Shown here: positions 37,601 through 45,516 of the stretch, piece after piece | How positions within the stretch are numbered: position 1 is the stretch's first letter | Layout of the letters: the number at the start of each line of letters is the position of its first letter | Source: Tritrichomonas musculus | Lineage: Eukaryota; Parabasalia; Tritrichomonadida; Tritrichomonadidae | DNA: 64,000 nt | Direction of reading: 5' to 3' | Assembly (NCBI GenBank): GCA_039105265.1 | Contig: JAPFFF010000010.1 | Location: forward strand, 4,030,001 to 4,094,000 | The notes under the pieces: generated by a model | Seen by the model: only the letters and a program-made list of their open reading frames with translations | Told to the model about the DNA's origin: nothing | Database searches by the model: none | Translations under genes and position numbers: made by a program

Positions 37601-38300
37601 TAGTGATCACAGAAGATAAACTCAATTACGAATTTCTTTCAAAGCAGTCGGCATATGTTGTCGATATTGAGATAACGAAAGTGAATAAACATTATCCGTT
37701 TCCGTTGATTGTTAGGAAGGTTGATGGTTTGAATTTGAATGATGATAATTTGAAGGATGGAGAGGTTGTGAAGATGACTGTCGATAACATCATGCTTGAG
37801 GATTTGATTAAGTTTCAAGAGATAGAGTTCAAGTTATTGAGAGGGTACTATTGGAATGGCAAGAAAGATTACACGATTCAGAAAGAGATAAGGAATATCT
37901 TTAGCAAACGTTTGGAGTATAAGAAGAGTGGTAATCCTTTACAACAACTCTATAAGTTGATCATGAATTCTTGCTATGGGAAGACGATTGAGAGACCAAT
38001 TGAGAAAGACTTTAAGTATTTCCATGAAGGTGAAGAGTTAGATAGATATTGGAAGAAGAACTATTACAAAATCGTTGAAGATAATATCCTTAAAGGTACT
38101 GATAATCATGCAGTGAAGACGTTGAAGCCAATTGATAAACATTTTAACTTTTCGTTATTGGGTATTCAAGTATTGTCTATGTCAAAGAGAATCATGAATG
38201 AAGTTATGTGTTTGGCTTTCGATATCGGCTGTTGCATATACTATCAAGATACAGATTCATTTATGATTAAGCGTTCTGATTTAGAGATTCTCGAAAAAGG
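34630..38300 (+). pseudogene. polB: Protein-primed DNA polymerase with OTU-like domain, cut by C
   Basis: About 1224 residues of B1 origin. Order: two copies of a helical repeat of about 90 residues (about 15-85 and 98-172; shared MDDIL, YDNM, YTKAL); a conserved RYVDSDEYKR/FFKKFDRD region; an OTU-like domain with LNDCCFVYAL (Cys about 470) and KHYFIE (His about 564); exonuclease motifs ADFEAD (about 680), YFHNLAYDIR and FYCQQDVN; polymerase motifs A (DFDAVSLYPSAM, about 970), B (NSCYGKT, about 1113) and C (YYQDTDSF, about 1205). Element C begins just after motif C; codons beyond are from C. Closest to the polymerase of A. Confidence 0.85.
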
Positions 38301-38480
38301 AGTAGTATATACGAGTCGGTTTCCGCGGGGCCACGCTACGCTTAAGCCCACACGTCAACACGAACTCGTGATAAAAAATAAAAATGAAAAAAAAAAAAAA
38401 AATAAAAATGAAAAAAAAAAAATAAAAATGAAAAAAAAAAAAAATAAAAAAATTTTTCTTCAACTTGTTTTTTCTTGAAG
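38301..38480. repeat. Left terminal region of element C
   Basis: Terminal AGTAGTATATACGAGTCGG followed by a GC-rich stretch (GCGGGGCCACGCTACGC), an ACGTCAACACGAACTCGTG inverted piece (ACGAG at 38311 with CTCGT at 38366) and then A-runs with ATAAAAATG pieces. No gene. Unlike the ends of A, B and D in sequence, except for the first eight bases. Confidence 0.65.
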
Positions 38481-38705
38481 TACTACTAGGGACCTAAACA
38501 ACTACCTCGGGTTCCCACTACTACTAGGGACCTAAACAACTACCTCGGGTCCCCACTACTACTAGGGACCTAAACAACTACCTCGGGTCCCCACTACTTG
38601 TTTTTTCTTGAAGTACTATTAGGGACCTAAACAACTACCTCGGGTCCCCACTACTTGTTTTTTCTTGAAGTACTACTAGGGACCTAAACAACTACCTCGG
38701 GTCCC
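38481..38705 (+). repeat. 38-bp tandem repeat in element C
   Basis: About five copies of CTACTAGGGACCTAAACAAC plus TACCTCGGGTCCCCA (period 38), some separated by a TACTTGTTTTTTCTTGAAG spacer. The spacer recalls the ACAAGTACCTCG repeats at 49021-49288 in reverse sense. Confidence 0.85.
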
Positions 38706-38954
38706 TCATAGTCTATTTTGATGTTCAGCTATAGAGATACGTGCACCAATTGACTTCAATAATAACTTAGCTTTTTCAATGTCTTCAAAGAGTTCTTTGT
38801 ATGACTTGATTATATTTATCATTATATCGAATTGACTAGCTATTTTATCATCATCTTCATTCATACATTTTCCAAATATCTTGTCTTTAATAACTTTAAA
38901 TCTTGCATATAGAGCTTCTGCGTCATTATTCAGTCCGTTAAGAGCGCTATTCAT
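38706..38954 (-). CDS. Small helical protein, element C
   Basis: 82 residues, all helical (coiled-coil-like), with CMNEDDD in the middle. Not recognised. First gene after the terminal repeats, on the minus strand, with the next gene on the same strand. Confidence 0.5.
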   Translation of the reverse strand: MNSALNGLNNDAEALYARFKVIKDKIFGKCMNEDDDKIASQFDIMINIIKSYKELFEDIEKAKLLLKSIGARISIAEHQNRL

Positions 38955-38994
38955 TTAAGACAAAAATAAAAAAATAACAATAAAATAAAAGAAG

Positions 38995-39240
38995 TTAAAT
39001 TTTACTAAGTAGTTCGTCTATATGAGGTAGTTCAGTTTTTTCAGTTTGAACACCTACATCTAGAAGTTCTTCTTTCTCTTCTTCTTCTTTCTCTTGATGT
39101 TCATAATAGTTTTTATACAAGCCCAATCGCTTTTTTTTCTTTGGGAACTTGGTAATGTTTCTTTCTTTGTCATCAAGAGGATAATGACGAGGTCCATTAT
39201 TATCAATTCCTTCAACAATGATTGTCCCCCACTTGCTCAT
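38995..39240 (-). CDS. KWG/YPLD-family small protein with GVQTE motif
   Basis: 81 residues. KWGTIIV, HYPLDDK and KFPKKKKR match the element A gene at 5084, so the family is conserved across lineages. Near the C-terminus it carries DVGVQTEKTE, a short motif of the kind bound by dynein light chain LC8 (see finding). A Glu-rich helix separates domain and motif. Function unknown. Confidence 0.6.
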   Translation of the reverse strand: MSKWGTIIVEGIDNNGPRHYPLDDKERNITKFPKKKKRLGLYKNYYEHQEKEEEEKEELLDVGVQTEKTELPHIDELLSKI

Positions 39241-39291
39241 ACAAAAATAAAAATGAAATGAAAATATTTAAATCATTCAAAAAGTGAGAAA

Positions 39292-39627
39292 ATGTCATTT
39301 GTACCACTCAAAGGCTTTACTAACGACTATGAGATATTGAATAGGTACCCCTTTACTATAAGACGTAAGAGTAATCATTTTATATGCAAAGATGCAAAAC
39401 ATATAAAGGGGTATATACGTGTATGTCTAAATGGCGACTACTACTTGAAACATGTACTTATAGCAAGACAGTTCATACCTAATGATGACCCACAACATAA
39501 AATAGAGGTAGACCATATCAATAGGAATAGGGCTGATTACCATCTAAGCAACTTAAGATGGATAACCCCAACTGATAGTAACTATAACAGGGATATGCCC
39601 AAAATTATAAATGCGAGGGCAGATTAA
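39292..39627 (+). CDS. NUMOD4/HNH homing-type endonuclease
   Basis: 111 residues, looks whole. FTNDYEILNRYPFTIRRK is the NUMOD4-like DNA-contact start; GYIRVCLNG-x-YYLKHVLIARQFIPND and VDHINRNRADYHLSNLRW form the HNH_3 core (catalytic H of VDHIN, N of HLSNLRW), ending TDSNYNR. Such enzymes nick or cut DNA at chosen sites; in a Maverick they might help mobility or resolve ends. The related worn gene is in element E near its terminal repeat. The 3' end overlaps the convergent gene at 39605. Confidence 0.8.
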   Translation: MSFVPLKGFTNDYEILNRYPFTIRRKSNHFICKDAKHIKGYIRVCLNGDYYLKHVLIARQFIPNDDPQHKIEVDHINRNRADYHLSNLRWITPTDSNYNRDMPKIINARAD

Positions 39628-39856
39628 CTATATATAGTTCTAAGAACTCCAAAGCAAAGTGTTCAATTCGACCTAAAAAATCAATATCATTATCTATCCT
39701 CATTATTTGAAGATGTTCAGGTTTGAAATACTGAGCTGATAATTCTTTTATAGTCTTCATCAATTTTTTTCTTCTAGTTTCATCACTCTCTACACTATAT
39801 TCATGGATGTTCGATAGAATTCTAACGAGGATATACATACGGTCTGATTGAGACAT
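39605..39856 (-). CDS. Small helical protein, divergent from protease gene
   Basis: 83 residues from the ATG at 39856 (MSQSDRMYILVRIL). Helical with IHEYSVESDETRRKK and an aromatic C-terminal helix. Its start codon is only 6-15 bp away from that of the protease gene on the other strand. Not recognised. Confidence 0.5.
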   Translation of the reverse strand: MSQSDRMYILVRILSNIHEYSVESDETRRKKLMKTIKELSAQYFKPEHLQIMRIDNDIDFLGRIEHFALEFLELYIVNLPSHL

Positions 39857-39862
39857 TTTATA

Positions 39863-41413
39863 ATGATAAAAATGACAAGTGATAAAGGCACACAAACTAA
39901 ACCTAACAATAAAATACAACTACTACAAGGTACTTTTAAATTTCGACCTAAACTAGTTGATAGAGATGTTGCAAGATTAACAAGAGGTTTGGGTCAAACT
40001 ATATGGAAGTTCTCTAATAATCAAATAAATCTACAAAAATTATATGAGACACATTTAAATACTAGTATAGCTTTTAAAGACGTACTTGAATTTGCTAATA
40101 GACTCAAGAGAGAGAGACCAAAAGCAAAATTTACAGGTTGTGTTTTTGCAATTAAGAAAAATCAAGATGATAAAGATGAACATGGACATTACATAACAGT
40201 ATTAAAGCCATATCAATATACTCTCCAGGAATCAACAACAGGTATATTAACAGAGATAAAATTACATTATGATATTATCAACATAAGGATATCTCGAATG
40301 AAGACTGAGGAGGAAAAACAAGCAGCTAGAGAACTGAGAGAGCAGATGAAAGAAAGAACATTGAAAAGTGATAAGAAAGAATATAAAACTAGAGGTATTC
40401 AAACAGATGATATACCAGAATTGGCTCCATTACCCAGACCTCCAACTTTAAATCGAAATGATTATCATCTTAACCTTAGGAAAATCGGTAGGAACCGACC
40501 CACAAATGTTGAGCCACCAACAAGGGATAAAAATCCAAACAGAATTCAACTTTTACTTCAAAGTAGTACAAATTTAGACGAGGATGATAGACCTAAGAAA
40601 AAATCAAAACAACCTAAGACAAAATCAAAACGACCTCGTTCACCTTCACCTCCACCTCCTCCACCTCCTTCATCACCACCTCCACAGTTTCCATCATCAC
40701 ATACCTCTCGAGGTACTAGTCCTCCTCCAAGACAACCCCGTATGACACCACAGAAGGCAGGAGAGTATACAGTAGACCAAGGACATAATAGGATTCATGA
40801 TTGGAGGAGTTTAGTCAATGATGAAAATATAGACGAAGATGTTATTGATGACTACTTGAAACTTCTATATAACAAAGGAAAGAGATTGAATAAACAACCT
40901 GGTCAAAATGAGGCAGAGTTTGATAAAAAGAAAATATTGGTTTTACCTACTGCATTTTATACCCTCCTTTCTATAGCATATGAGACTAATGATATGGAAA
41001 AAATACATGAACTGATGAAAAGTCCTATCTCAGGTAAACAGTCATTTTCACATTTCGATAAAGTATTTGTCCCCATTTGTTCAGATGGAGAACATTGGGT
41101 TTTATGTATTGTTCGATATTCAAAGAAAATAATCGAATGCTATGACTCTGAGAATAAGTCAATGGCACCAGAGGTAAAGACACTTAATAAGTGGATCAAT
41201 ATTTCAGGAACAGGTAAGTTAAAAGCAAAATATTATGATGTACCTAGTCAAAGGAATAACAAGGATTGTGGAGTGTTTCTAATGGAATCTTGTCGTACCT
41301 TTTTGCATGAAGGAGATGGTAAGTTTAAACAACGCAATATGCCAGATATTAGAAAGAGAATACTTCGAGAACTTCAAAACAATGAATTAGAAACAGGTGT
41401 CGTATATCAATAA
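39863..41413 (+). CDS. Ulp1/adenain-like cysteine protease with fused N-terminal domain
   Basis: 516 residues (ATG 39863; 39872 is an alternative). Residues 10-140 are the 'FKF...TG' domain found as free small genes in element A. A basic, Pro-rich linker follows (about 150-310, with poly-Pro runs). The C-terminal 200 residues are a C48-type peptidase: catalytic His in GEHWVL (about 411), Asp in CYDSEN (about 430), Gln of the oxyanion hole in VPSQRN (about 461) and Cys in KDCGVF (about 468). Adenoviruses and Polintons use it to mature capsid proteins. Two GxQT motifs lie at the N-terminus (KGTQTK) and before the linker (RGIQTDD). Confidence 0.85.
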   Translation: MIKMTSDKGTQTKPNNKIQLLQGTFKFRPKLVDRDVARLTRGLGQTIWKFSNNQINLQKLYETHLNTSIAFKDVLEFANRLKRERPKAKFTGCVFAIKKNQDDKDEHGHYITVLKPYQYTLQESTTGILTEIKLHYDIINIRISRMKTEEEKQAARELREQMKERTLKSDKKEYKTRGIQTDDIPELAPLPRPPTLNRNDYHLNLRKIGRNRPTNVEPPTRDKNPNRIQLLLQSSTNLDEDDRPKKKSKQPKTKSKRPRSPSPPPPPPPSSPPPQFPSSHTSRGTSPPPRQPRMTPQKAGEYTVDQGHNRIHDWRSLVNDENIDEDVIDDYLKLLYNKGKRLNKQPGQNEAEFDKKKILVLPTAFYTLLSIAYETNDMEKIHELMKSPISGKQSFSHFDKVFVPICSDGEHWVLCIVRYSKKIIECYDSENKSMAPEVKTLNKWINISGTGKLKAKYYDVPSQRNNKDCGVFLMESCRTFLHEGDGKFKQRNMPDIRKRILRELQNNELETGVVYQ

Positions 41414-41434
41414 AGACTTTTTATTCAACTCGAA

Positions 41435-42436
41435 ATGGAATTACCACCAAGTGTTAAAACTCTTTATCCTAATCGAGATAATATAGTTAATGATGGTAAT
41501 ACACCTCTTCCAATCGAAACAGCCTACTTCCTTGAGGATGCTCAACATGATAAAGCTAAGTTTAATAGGTATTGGTTTAATTTCCCACCAGAATGGTCAA
41601 CTGCAAACAAAGGGGAATCTATTGTTGGCGTTCGTTCAGCACATATCATTAAGAGACGACGCAAAATGGAAGTAGAGATTGAAATATATAAGATACATAA
41701 GAAAACATATGAGTTTGTCTGTGGTGGAACATGGGATGATGGAACACTAAAAGAAGACTATATAACTGGTACTAATCATGAATACGGGTGCTTTAAAGTC
41801 ATTGATTGGGTGTCAGTCGATGGAGATTTACGTGGATTTTTTGATGCAGTTAATAGTGCTTTCAAGTCATACATTAGAACTTCTAAATTAGAAAAATTTG
41901 TACAAAATGATGACGATATACAAGATAGAGATATACAAACAGATGGATATTATGATAAAAATGGTTTTCATGAAATTATTTATACAGAAAGAAATAAAGC
42001 AGAGAATCATAAATACTACTATACTAACAGTAAGAATGAACAAGATTGGGATTATACTGCACCATATATGAACTTTTTCCAACTTAAATCCTGGAATGAA
42101 GACTTTGCAGATGTATTTAATATAGGTAATGGAATATTTCAAAATAAACCAGAAAAATATCAAACATGGCACAAGGAATTGATATTTGATAATATATGGG
42201 ACAGACAATCATGTAAAATATATTCATCTATAGGTGAACAAGCATTGCATAACTATATTGGAGATAGTGATGTTGAATATAGTCCTATTAAGTACTTCAA
42301 GTTAAACTCAATGGACCAAAAGTTTTGGATAGACTTCTATAGTGATGCCCATTATAATTGTCCAACCAAACTACCTCCAAATGATTCATTTGTAATCGAA
42401 ATGCAATTCCTTCAATACGATAAGATGTTTATTTAA
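41435..42436 (+). CDS. Structural protein candidate upstream of integrase
   Basis: 333 residues. Starts MELPPSVKTLYPN; a beta-rich part with WFNFPPEW, GESIVGVRSAHIIKRRRKMEVEIEIYK; a DIQDRDIQTDGY motif near 160; a C-terminal beta domain with IWDR-x-SCKIYSSIG and FKLNSMDQKFWIDFYSD and SFVIEMQFLQ. The alternating beta pattern would fit a jelly-roll minor capsid protein, but the genes at 55336 and 60233 are rival candidates for the penton. A related part stands before the integrase of element E, so order is conserved. The stop is 6 bases before the integrase ATG. Confidence 0.6.
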   Translation: MELPPSVKTLYPNRDNIVNDGNTPLPIETAYFLEDAQHDKAKFNRYWFNFPPEWSTANKGESIVGVRSAHIIKRRRKMEVEIEIYKIHKKTYEFVCGGTWDDGTLKEDYITGTNHEYGCFKVIDWVSVDGDLRGFFDAVNSAFKSYIRTSKLEKFVQNDDDIQDRDIQTDGYYDKNGFHEIIYTERNKAENHKYYYTNSKNEQDWDYTAPYMNFFQLKSWNEDFADVFNIGNGIFQNKPEKYQTWHKELIFDNIWDRQSCKIYSSIGEQALHNYIGDSDVEYSPIKYFKLNSMDQKFWIDFYSDAHYNCPTKLPPNDSFVIEMQFLQYDKMFI

Positions 42437-42442
42437 AAATAA

Positions 42443-43561
42443 ATGAGTAAAGAAGAACCAAGCCCATATGAAAAATTATACAACAAAGCTAAATGGAGGA
42501 CCTTGGACAAATACCTTAGCATGGCAAAACAAGAGAATCTGAATGAAGAGGAAGCAAAGAAATACTTTGATGAAAGAGTAGTACATGATAAGAGAGTACC
42601 AAAAGCACAATATATACCTATCGTATCGAAACACCCTGATGGTTATCAAATGGATACCTTCATTAACAATAAAGAGGCAGGTGGGTTGAATTATCTAATG
42701 TTCATCAATATTAACACTCGAAAAGCATATGCATATCCTATGAATGGTAAAGGAGCAAGGGAAGTATTGGCAGCACTTCATAAATTTGTTAATGATGTAC
42801 CTCATGTATATTCAATAACAAGTGATGAGGATGCTGCATATTTATCATCAACAGTCTTAGACTTCATGAGAGAGAAGAACATAAAATACCGAACAACAAC
42901 TGAGAATAACCATAATGTACTTGGCATTATTAATAGGTTTATGAGAACTATAAGAGATGCTATTGGTGAAAATAGGTTTATTCAACCAAAGGAGATGCAT
43001 GATTTGGTAAACATATATAATAACTCTCCTCATAGGTCTTTAGATAATAAAGCACCTAATGATATTACTCCAGAGGATGAAATAAAGTACATCCAAAAGA
43101 ATGCACGCATTAACCCATATCATTTTAATCCAGGTGAGAAGGTCAGGTTAGTACTCGAAAAAGAACCATTTGGTAAAAGAAGAAGTAATTTGTCTAATGA
43201 GTCTTATATAGTTGACTCACAAAAAGGTAACCAGTTTGTGGTCAAGTCCAAAGATGGTTCAACAAGTTCATTCCCTGGATATAGGTTGTTAAGGACAAGA
43301 GACAAAAGGATTAAAGTAGCTGAAAGACTAAATGAAGGTAAAGAAGGTATTATTGAAAAAATATATAACTTTGATGAAGATACTGGTAAGTATGATTTAA
43401 AATGGGAAGGAGTCGAAGGTGATGATGCCTTTGCTAGACAAACTATTAGAGATGTAAGGAGAGGTAATCCATTAGTACTTGGTACAGCAGAAAGACAATA
43501 TTGGTTGGAACAAAAGAAGAAAGGAGAACCAATACCAGATAAAATTATGAAATACATTTAA
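42443..43561 (+). CDS. Retroviral-type integrase of Maverick
   Basis: 372 residues. N-terminal helical region (about 1-55), then the RNase H-like core with Asp in HPDGYQMDTF (about 71) and in SITSDEDAAYLS (about 126) and the HNVLGIINRFMRTIRD helix, and a C-terminal part with a PGEKVRLVLEKEPFGKRR strand set and a chromo-like block EGIIEKIYNFDEDTG, KYDLKWEG (about 300-335). Related parts are seen in E (26111) and D (63413). It would insert the element and make the short target duplication. Tightly packed between neighbours (6 and 10 bases). Confidence 0.88.
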   Translation: MSKEEPSPYEKLYNKAKWRTLDKYLSMAKQENLNEEEAKKYFDERVVHDKRVPKAQYIPIVSKHPDGYQMDTFINNKEAGGLNYLMFININTRKAYAYPMNGKGAREVLAALHKFVNDVPHVYSITSDEDAAYLSSTVLDFMREKNIKYRTTTENNHNVLGIINRFMRTIRDAIGENRFIQPKEMHDLVNIYNNSPHRSLDNKAPNDITPEDEIKYIQKNARINPYHFNPGEKVRLVLEKEPFGKRRSNLSNESYIVDSQKGNQFVVKSKDGSTSSFPGYRLLRTRDKRIKVAERLNEGKEGIIEKIYNFDEDTGKYDLKWEGVEGDDAFARQTIRDVRRGNPLVLGTAERQYWLEQKKKGEPIPDKIMKYI

Positions 43562-43571
43562 AAATTTGTAA

Positions 43572-44438
43572 ATGGATGAACCCCCAAGTGCAGAACTAAT
43601 AAATAAAGTAGAAACATTGATTAAAGAAACCTTACGGAAGAACATGAAAGAAATAGATGGAGCATTAATTAAACCATTATCACCTGATTATCCTTTTAGC
43701 ACAAACGGTATATATTTTTTAATTGGTAAACCAGGTGCTGGTAAAAGTTTTTGGATATGGAGACATATTATGATAACAGAGAGGTTGTTTAAACATCCAT
43801 ACTACCAAAAGATAATATTTTGCTCAAGCTCTGGTAAAATGGATAAAACAGCTGAAACACTTAATAAACAGATACAATCAAGAATCGATTATGTAAAGGA
43901 AAGAGAATTAATGAGTTATCTAAAACGACATCTTCGAAGAAAGATAAAGTATTATGCCATTGTCAAATATGTACTATCTCGAATGAAAGAGACCAATGAC
44001 GAAATGAGGAGGCTCATTGAGAAGCATCATTTAAATGAGCTCAATGATAAAATAATATATATAGCAAATAAGCTCGTCAAGTATGAAACATCATCATATC
44101 CATATAATACATTATTGATACTAGATGATTGTGCAGGTAGTGATTTATTAAAGAATGGTAATAGTGAATTTATCAAGTTGTTAACCAAAACAAGACACTA
44201 TAATTTAACATGTATCATGGCAATACAAACAATTCGATTTGTTCATATGAATGCTAAAAGGTTAGCAACAGATATCATATGTTATACAGGATATAGTGAG
44301 GAAGATTTTACGAGCTTGTTGCAACAAACAAATAACTCATTAAATACTAAACAGACAGTAGCTGAATACTTACAACATAAAGAACCACATGAAAAATTCG
44401 TAATGAATATTTCTGCTAATAAGTACTATTTTGAATAA
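43572..44438 (+). CDS. DNA-packaging ATPase (A32/FtsK-HerA type), element C
   Basis: 288 residues. Walker A GKPGAGKS at about residues 52-59, Walker B TLLILDDCAG at about 178-187, then TKTRHYNLTCIMAIQT (sensor strand) and a short C-terminal helix region. Typical of Polinton packaging ATPases. Stop overlaps TAATTTTTTATT. Counterpart of 3681 in element A. Confidence 0.9.
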   Translation: MDEPPSAELINKVETLIKETLRKNMKEIDGALIKPLSPDYPFSTNGIYFLIGKPGAGKSFWIWRHIMITERLFKHPYYQKIIFCSSSGKMDKTAETLNKQIQSRIDYVKERELMSYLKRHLRRKIKYYAIVKYVLSRMKETNDEMRRLIEKHHLNELNDKIIYIANKLVKYETSSYPYNTLLILDDCAGSDLLKNGNSEFIKLLTKTRHYNLTCIMAIQTIRFVHMNAKRLATDIICYTGYSEEDFTSLLQQTNNSLNTKQTVAEYLQHKEPHEKFVMNISANKYYFE

Positions 44439-44456
44439 TTTTTTATTATTTTTTAA

Positions 44457-44912
44457 ATGGGAATTCAACGTCATTCAGTAGAAGATTATTGGAAGCCAAA
44501 TTATGCTAAACAAAAAGAATTTTCTCCATGGCAAACGATAATAAAAGGAGGAGTAGGTTTAGGTGGTAAATTATTAATGGGAGCTGCAGATAGTTTTACT
44601 GGAGGTCTTGCAAGTAAATTATTGGATGCTTCAGCAGGTGGATTAACCAAGCATGCTGGTGTTATTGGTTCAGTTGCGAGAGGTCTTGGTGAAAGCTTCT
44701 TGAGCGATAAAACAAGAAATAGATTAGCAAACATAGCTGACACAGCATTAAAATATGTCCCAGAAGGAAATGTGAAAACTGCCTTGTCATCAATTAATAA
44801 ATCTGCAAAAGGCGATTCAGTTGGTGCACCTCTTGAAAAGCCAACATTTTCATCTAATTCATTAAAAGAGAGTGAATTTACTACAAACAATCATGCGAGA
44901 ACTTACATCTGA
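44457..44912 (+). CDS. pVI-like minor capsid protein
   Basis: 151 residues. Residues 20-110 are Gly/Ala-rich with amphipathic helices (GGVGLGGKLLMGAADSF, AGGLTKHAGVIGSVARGL), flanked by a basic, aromatic start and a disordered Ser/Asn end. This fits membrane-active internal capsid proteins (adenovirus pVI type) that are cut by the viral protease; position between ATPase and capsid agrees. Counterpart of the minus-strand gene at 6996 in element A. Confidence 0.55.
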   Translation: MGIQRHSVEDYWKPNYAKQKEFSPWQTIIKGGVGLGGKLLMGAADSFTGGLASKLLDASAGGLTKHAGVIGSVARGLGESFLSDKTRNRLANIADTALKYVPEGNVKTALSSINKSAKGDSVGAPLEKPTFSSNSLKESEFTTNNHARTYI

Positions 44913-44961
44913 TGAAAACTCAATAAAACTCAATTTATGGACTTTTTTTGTTTATTTTTAA

Positions 44962-45498
44962 ATGTCAAAACATCTAACAGGTTCTAAGAGACTTGCGGTT
45001 ATTCATAAATGGTTGAATGGAAGGGATGACCCAGATTGGGAAGTTTTGCCAACAAAGAAGAAAGACAAGTATATAGTAAAACCCCGAAAAACTCCAATTC
45101 GTCAAGATTCTCAAGAAAACTCAGAAAGTGAAAATATCGAAGAAACTCAAGAAAACTCAAATAGTGATGATTTTGAAGAAACTCCCAGAAAGTCATTAAG
45201 TTCGAAAGCTGCACGAAAACCTCCAAAACCACGAAAACCTCAACAAACATATGACCCTACTGTGAATGAAGAAATACTCAAACAATTAAAATCACTAGGT
45301 GAAGAAATGAAGATAAGTCGAGAAAAGAAAGAACAGAGACGAATGATAAAAGAGGTTGTTGATAAAAGAATGAGTCAACCAAGACAACAATATGTTCCTG
45401 AAGAACCACCACAACAATATGAAGAACCACCACAACAATATATACCTCCTCAACGAATAATGGGTAGGAGAAATCGCATCTTTGAAGATATGATGTAA
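44962..45498 (+). CDS. Basic disordered virion-type protein
   Basis: 178 residues. Lys/Arg-rich start (KHLTGSKRLAVIHKWLNG), Ser/Glu-rich repeats (ENSESENIEETQEN), a PKPRKPQQ block, a helix with KISREKKEQRR, then Tyr/Pro/Gln repeats (EEPPQQYEEPPQQY) and a terminal RRNRIFEDMM. Lies just before the capsid gene. Could be a core or scaffold protein. Not recognised. Confidence 0.55.
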   Translation: MSKHLTGSKRLAVIHKWLNGRDDPDWEVLPTKKKDKYIVKPRKTPIRQDSQENSESENIEETQENSNSDDFEETPRKSLSSKAARKPPKPRKPQQTYDPTVNEEILKQLKSLGEEMKISREKKEQRRMIKEVVDKRMSQPRQQYVPEEPPQQYEEPPQQYIPPQRIMGRRNRIFEDMM

Positions 45499-45516
45499 AT
45501 TTTTTTCATCTAAAAA

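Larger units (their letters stand above)
34228..38300 (+). mobile_element. Maverick B1, left part, cut by element C
   Basis: The left end has the worn AGTAGT-type start ACTACATATAAAAG and matches the right end of B in inverted sense. Only the polymerase gene is present before element C begins at 38301; the remainder of B1, if kept, lies right of the window. Confidence 0.75.

Noticed and set aside
42443-43561. Integrase as evidence for an LTR retrotransposon
   Set aside because: No reverse transcriptase, gag or LTRs anywhere near; Mavericks carry this kind of integrase.
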